A stretch of DNA of 64,000 nt, from positions 65,976 to 129,975 of the forward strand of contig JAEWZY010000020.1 of assembly GCA_023394955.1 (NCBI GenBank), read 5' to 3'. This document shows positions 63,783 to 64,000 of the stretch, piece by piece. The translations under genes were made by a program, and so were the position numbers. The stretch comes from Bacillota bacterium (GTDB lineage: Bacteria > Bacillota > UBA4882 > UBA8346). A model generated the notes under the pieces. It was not told the DNA's origin. It was given only the letters and a program-made list of their open reading frames with translations, and did no database searches. Numbering within the stretch: position 1 is the stretch's first letter; each line of letters opens with the position of its first letter.

Positions 63783-63811
63783 AAAAGTCGAAAACTCGCT
63801 GAGGAAGCGAG
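63708..63811 (+). repeat. Direct repeat, right copy, around the HEPN/MNT module
   Basis: 104 bp covering the 3' end of the intact MNT gene and its terminator hairpin. The left copy is at 62898-63000, so the HEPN/MNT pair lies between two copies of its own end. Confidence 0.88.
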
Positions 63812-63826
63812 TTTTCGACTTTTTTT
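63781..63826 (+). terminator. Strong terminator of the HEPN/MNT unit
   Basis: Arms of 20 bp (63781-63800 and 63806-63825) pair perfectly, with an A-run on one side and a T-run on the other; it can also serve the minus-strand gene to the right. Confidence 0.92.
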
Positions 63827-63835
63827 AGTTGCAGT

Positions 63836-64000
63836 TCATTCACTGGTTGCCGCCGTTTGTTTACGGGGTGTGGATCCGGCCGAGCGGGCCAGGATGCCCA
63901 GTTTCTCCAGGTAGTCGGGGGTGTCGGCCAGGGCTACTTTGGCGATGCCGCGCAGGTCGGAGACGAAGTCGGCGAGCTGGTCCAGTTTTTGGTCCCGGAA
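63836..64000 (-). CDS. GC-rich gene, 3' end only, unknown function
   Basis: A minus-strand frame enters from the right edge and stops at TGA (63836-63838), giving 54 residues, among them LDQLADFVSDLRGIAKVALA and a tail rich in Ala, Thr and Ser. It is strongly biased to GC-ending codons (GCC, CTG, GAC), unlike every other gene here. No family is recognised. The composition suggests recent transfer or a specialised repeat-type gene. Most of the gene is outside the window. Confidence 0.65.
   Translation of the reverse strand, partial: FRDQKLDQLADFVSDLRGIAKVALADTPDYLEKLGILARSAGSTPRKQTAATSE

Noticed and set aside
62898..63811. A transposon or IS carrying the HEPN/MNT pair
   Set aside because: No transposase, no terminal inverted repeats and no target duplication; the repeats derive from the MNT 3' end itself.
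1..64000. CRISPR array, rRNA, tRNA or prophage genes
   Set aside because: No regularly spaced repeats, no rRNA or tRNA signatures, and no phage structural genes were seen.

Overview
The window (about 42% GC by eye) looks like chromosome from an endospore-forming, probably anaerobic Firmicute of a deep or atypical lineage. Sporulation genes are unmistakable: spoIID, a spoIIQ-like gene, spoIIID and mbl in their conserved order, two CotF-type coat proteins and yyaC. Several genes are more typical of bacteria with an outer membrane. These are a full-length Prc/Tsp protease, a complete Bat (aerotolerance) operon, a heptosyltransferase-like GT9, and a sugar-binding protein with a plain signal peptide and no lipobox. 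I infer a diderm, Limnochordia/Hydrogenispora-like organism; the sequence does not prove it.

Layout. 0-9 kb: the tail of a GGDEF protein, serC, an FlgT/CsgG-like exported protein, a CapA-like phosphoesterase, a polysaccharide deacetylase, a four-BON-domain protein, and on the minus strand cca and a polyferredoxin membrane protein. 9-13.7 kb: the sporulation/cell-shape block (spoIID, spoIIQ, spoIIID, mbl), then a TtcA-like tRNA thiolase. 13.7-16 kb: a T-box leader controlling a phenylacetate-CoA ligase and a tandem ACT protein. 16.2-20.6 kb: two divergent chemoreceptor-like proteins and a HAD phosphatase. 20.8-30.7 kb: a sugar-acid catabolic region with a GntR regulator, a binding protein, a Zn-dehydrogenase, two permeases, mannonate dehydratase, a KdgR-like IclR regulator, KDG kinase and, convergently, 6-phosphogluconate dehydrogenase. 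The importer has no ATPase of its own; an MsmX/UgpC-type ATPase at 36.7 kb could energise it. 30.8-38.6 kb: yfbR, a BASS transporter, uvrC, a Cof phosphatase, coat genes, msmX and yyaC. 38.7-44.3 kb: a VanW protein, GT9, a flippase-like membrane protein and a glycosidase-like protein, suggesting envelope glycan work. 44.4-50.8 kb: an S1 protein, a TPR protein, a nuclease-helicase fusion, a DUF1232 protein and an Smr protein. 51-59.4 kb: the moxR-DUF58-bat operon. 59.6-64 kb: prc, an iron alcohol dehydrogenase, a HEPN/MNT pair flanked by direct repeats, and the 3' end of a GC-rich gene.

Most noteworthy signals: several genes whose conserved N-termini extend upstream of any ATG/GTG/TTG, to ATA/ATC/ATT codons sitting behind good Shine-Dalgarno sequences; a pair of homologous ~110-140 bp intergenic elements at 16.0 and 31.7 kb; a hairpin that buries the ribosome binding site of the 42.2 kb gene; the T-box on an aryl-CoA ligase; a SpoIIQ homologue that keeps its zinc ligands but has lost both catalytic histidines; and the MNT remnant that makes direct repeats around the HEPN/MNT module. 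I did not find a clear-cut, wholly new multi-gene system.
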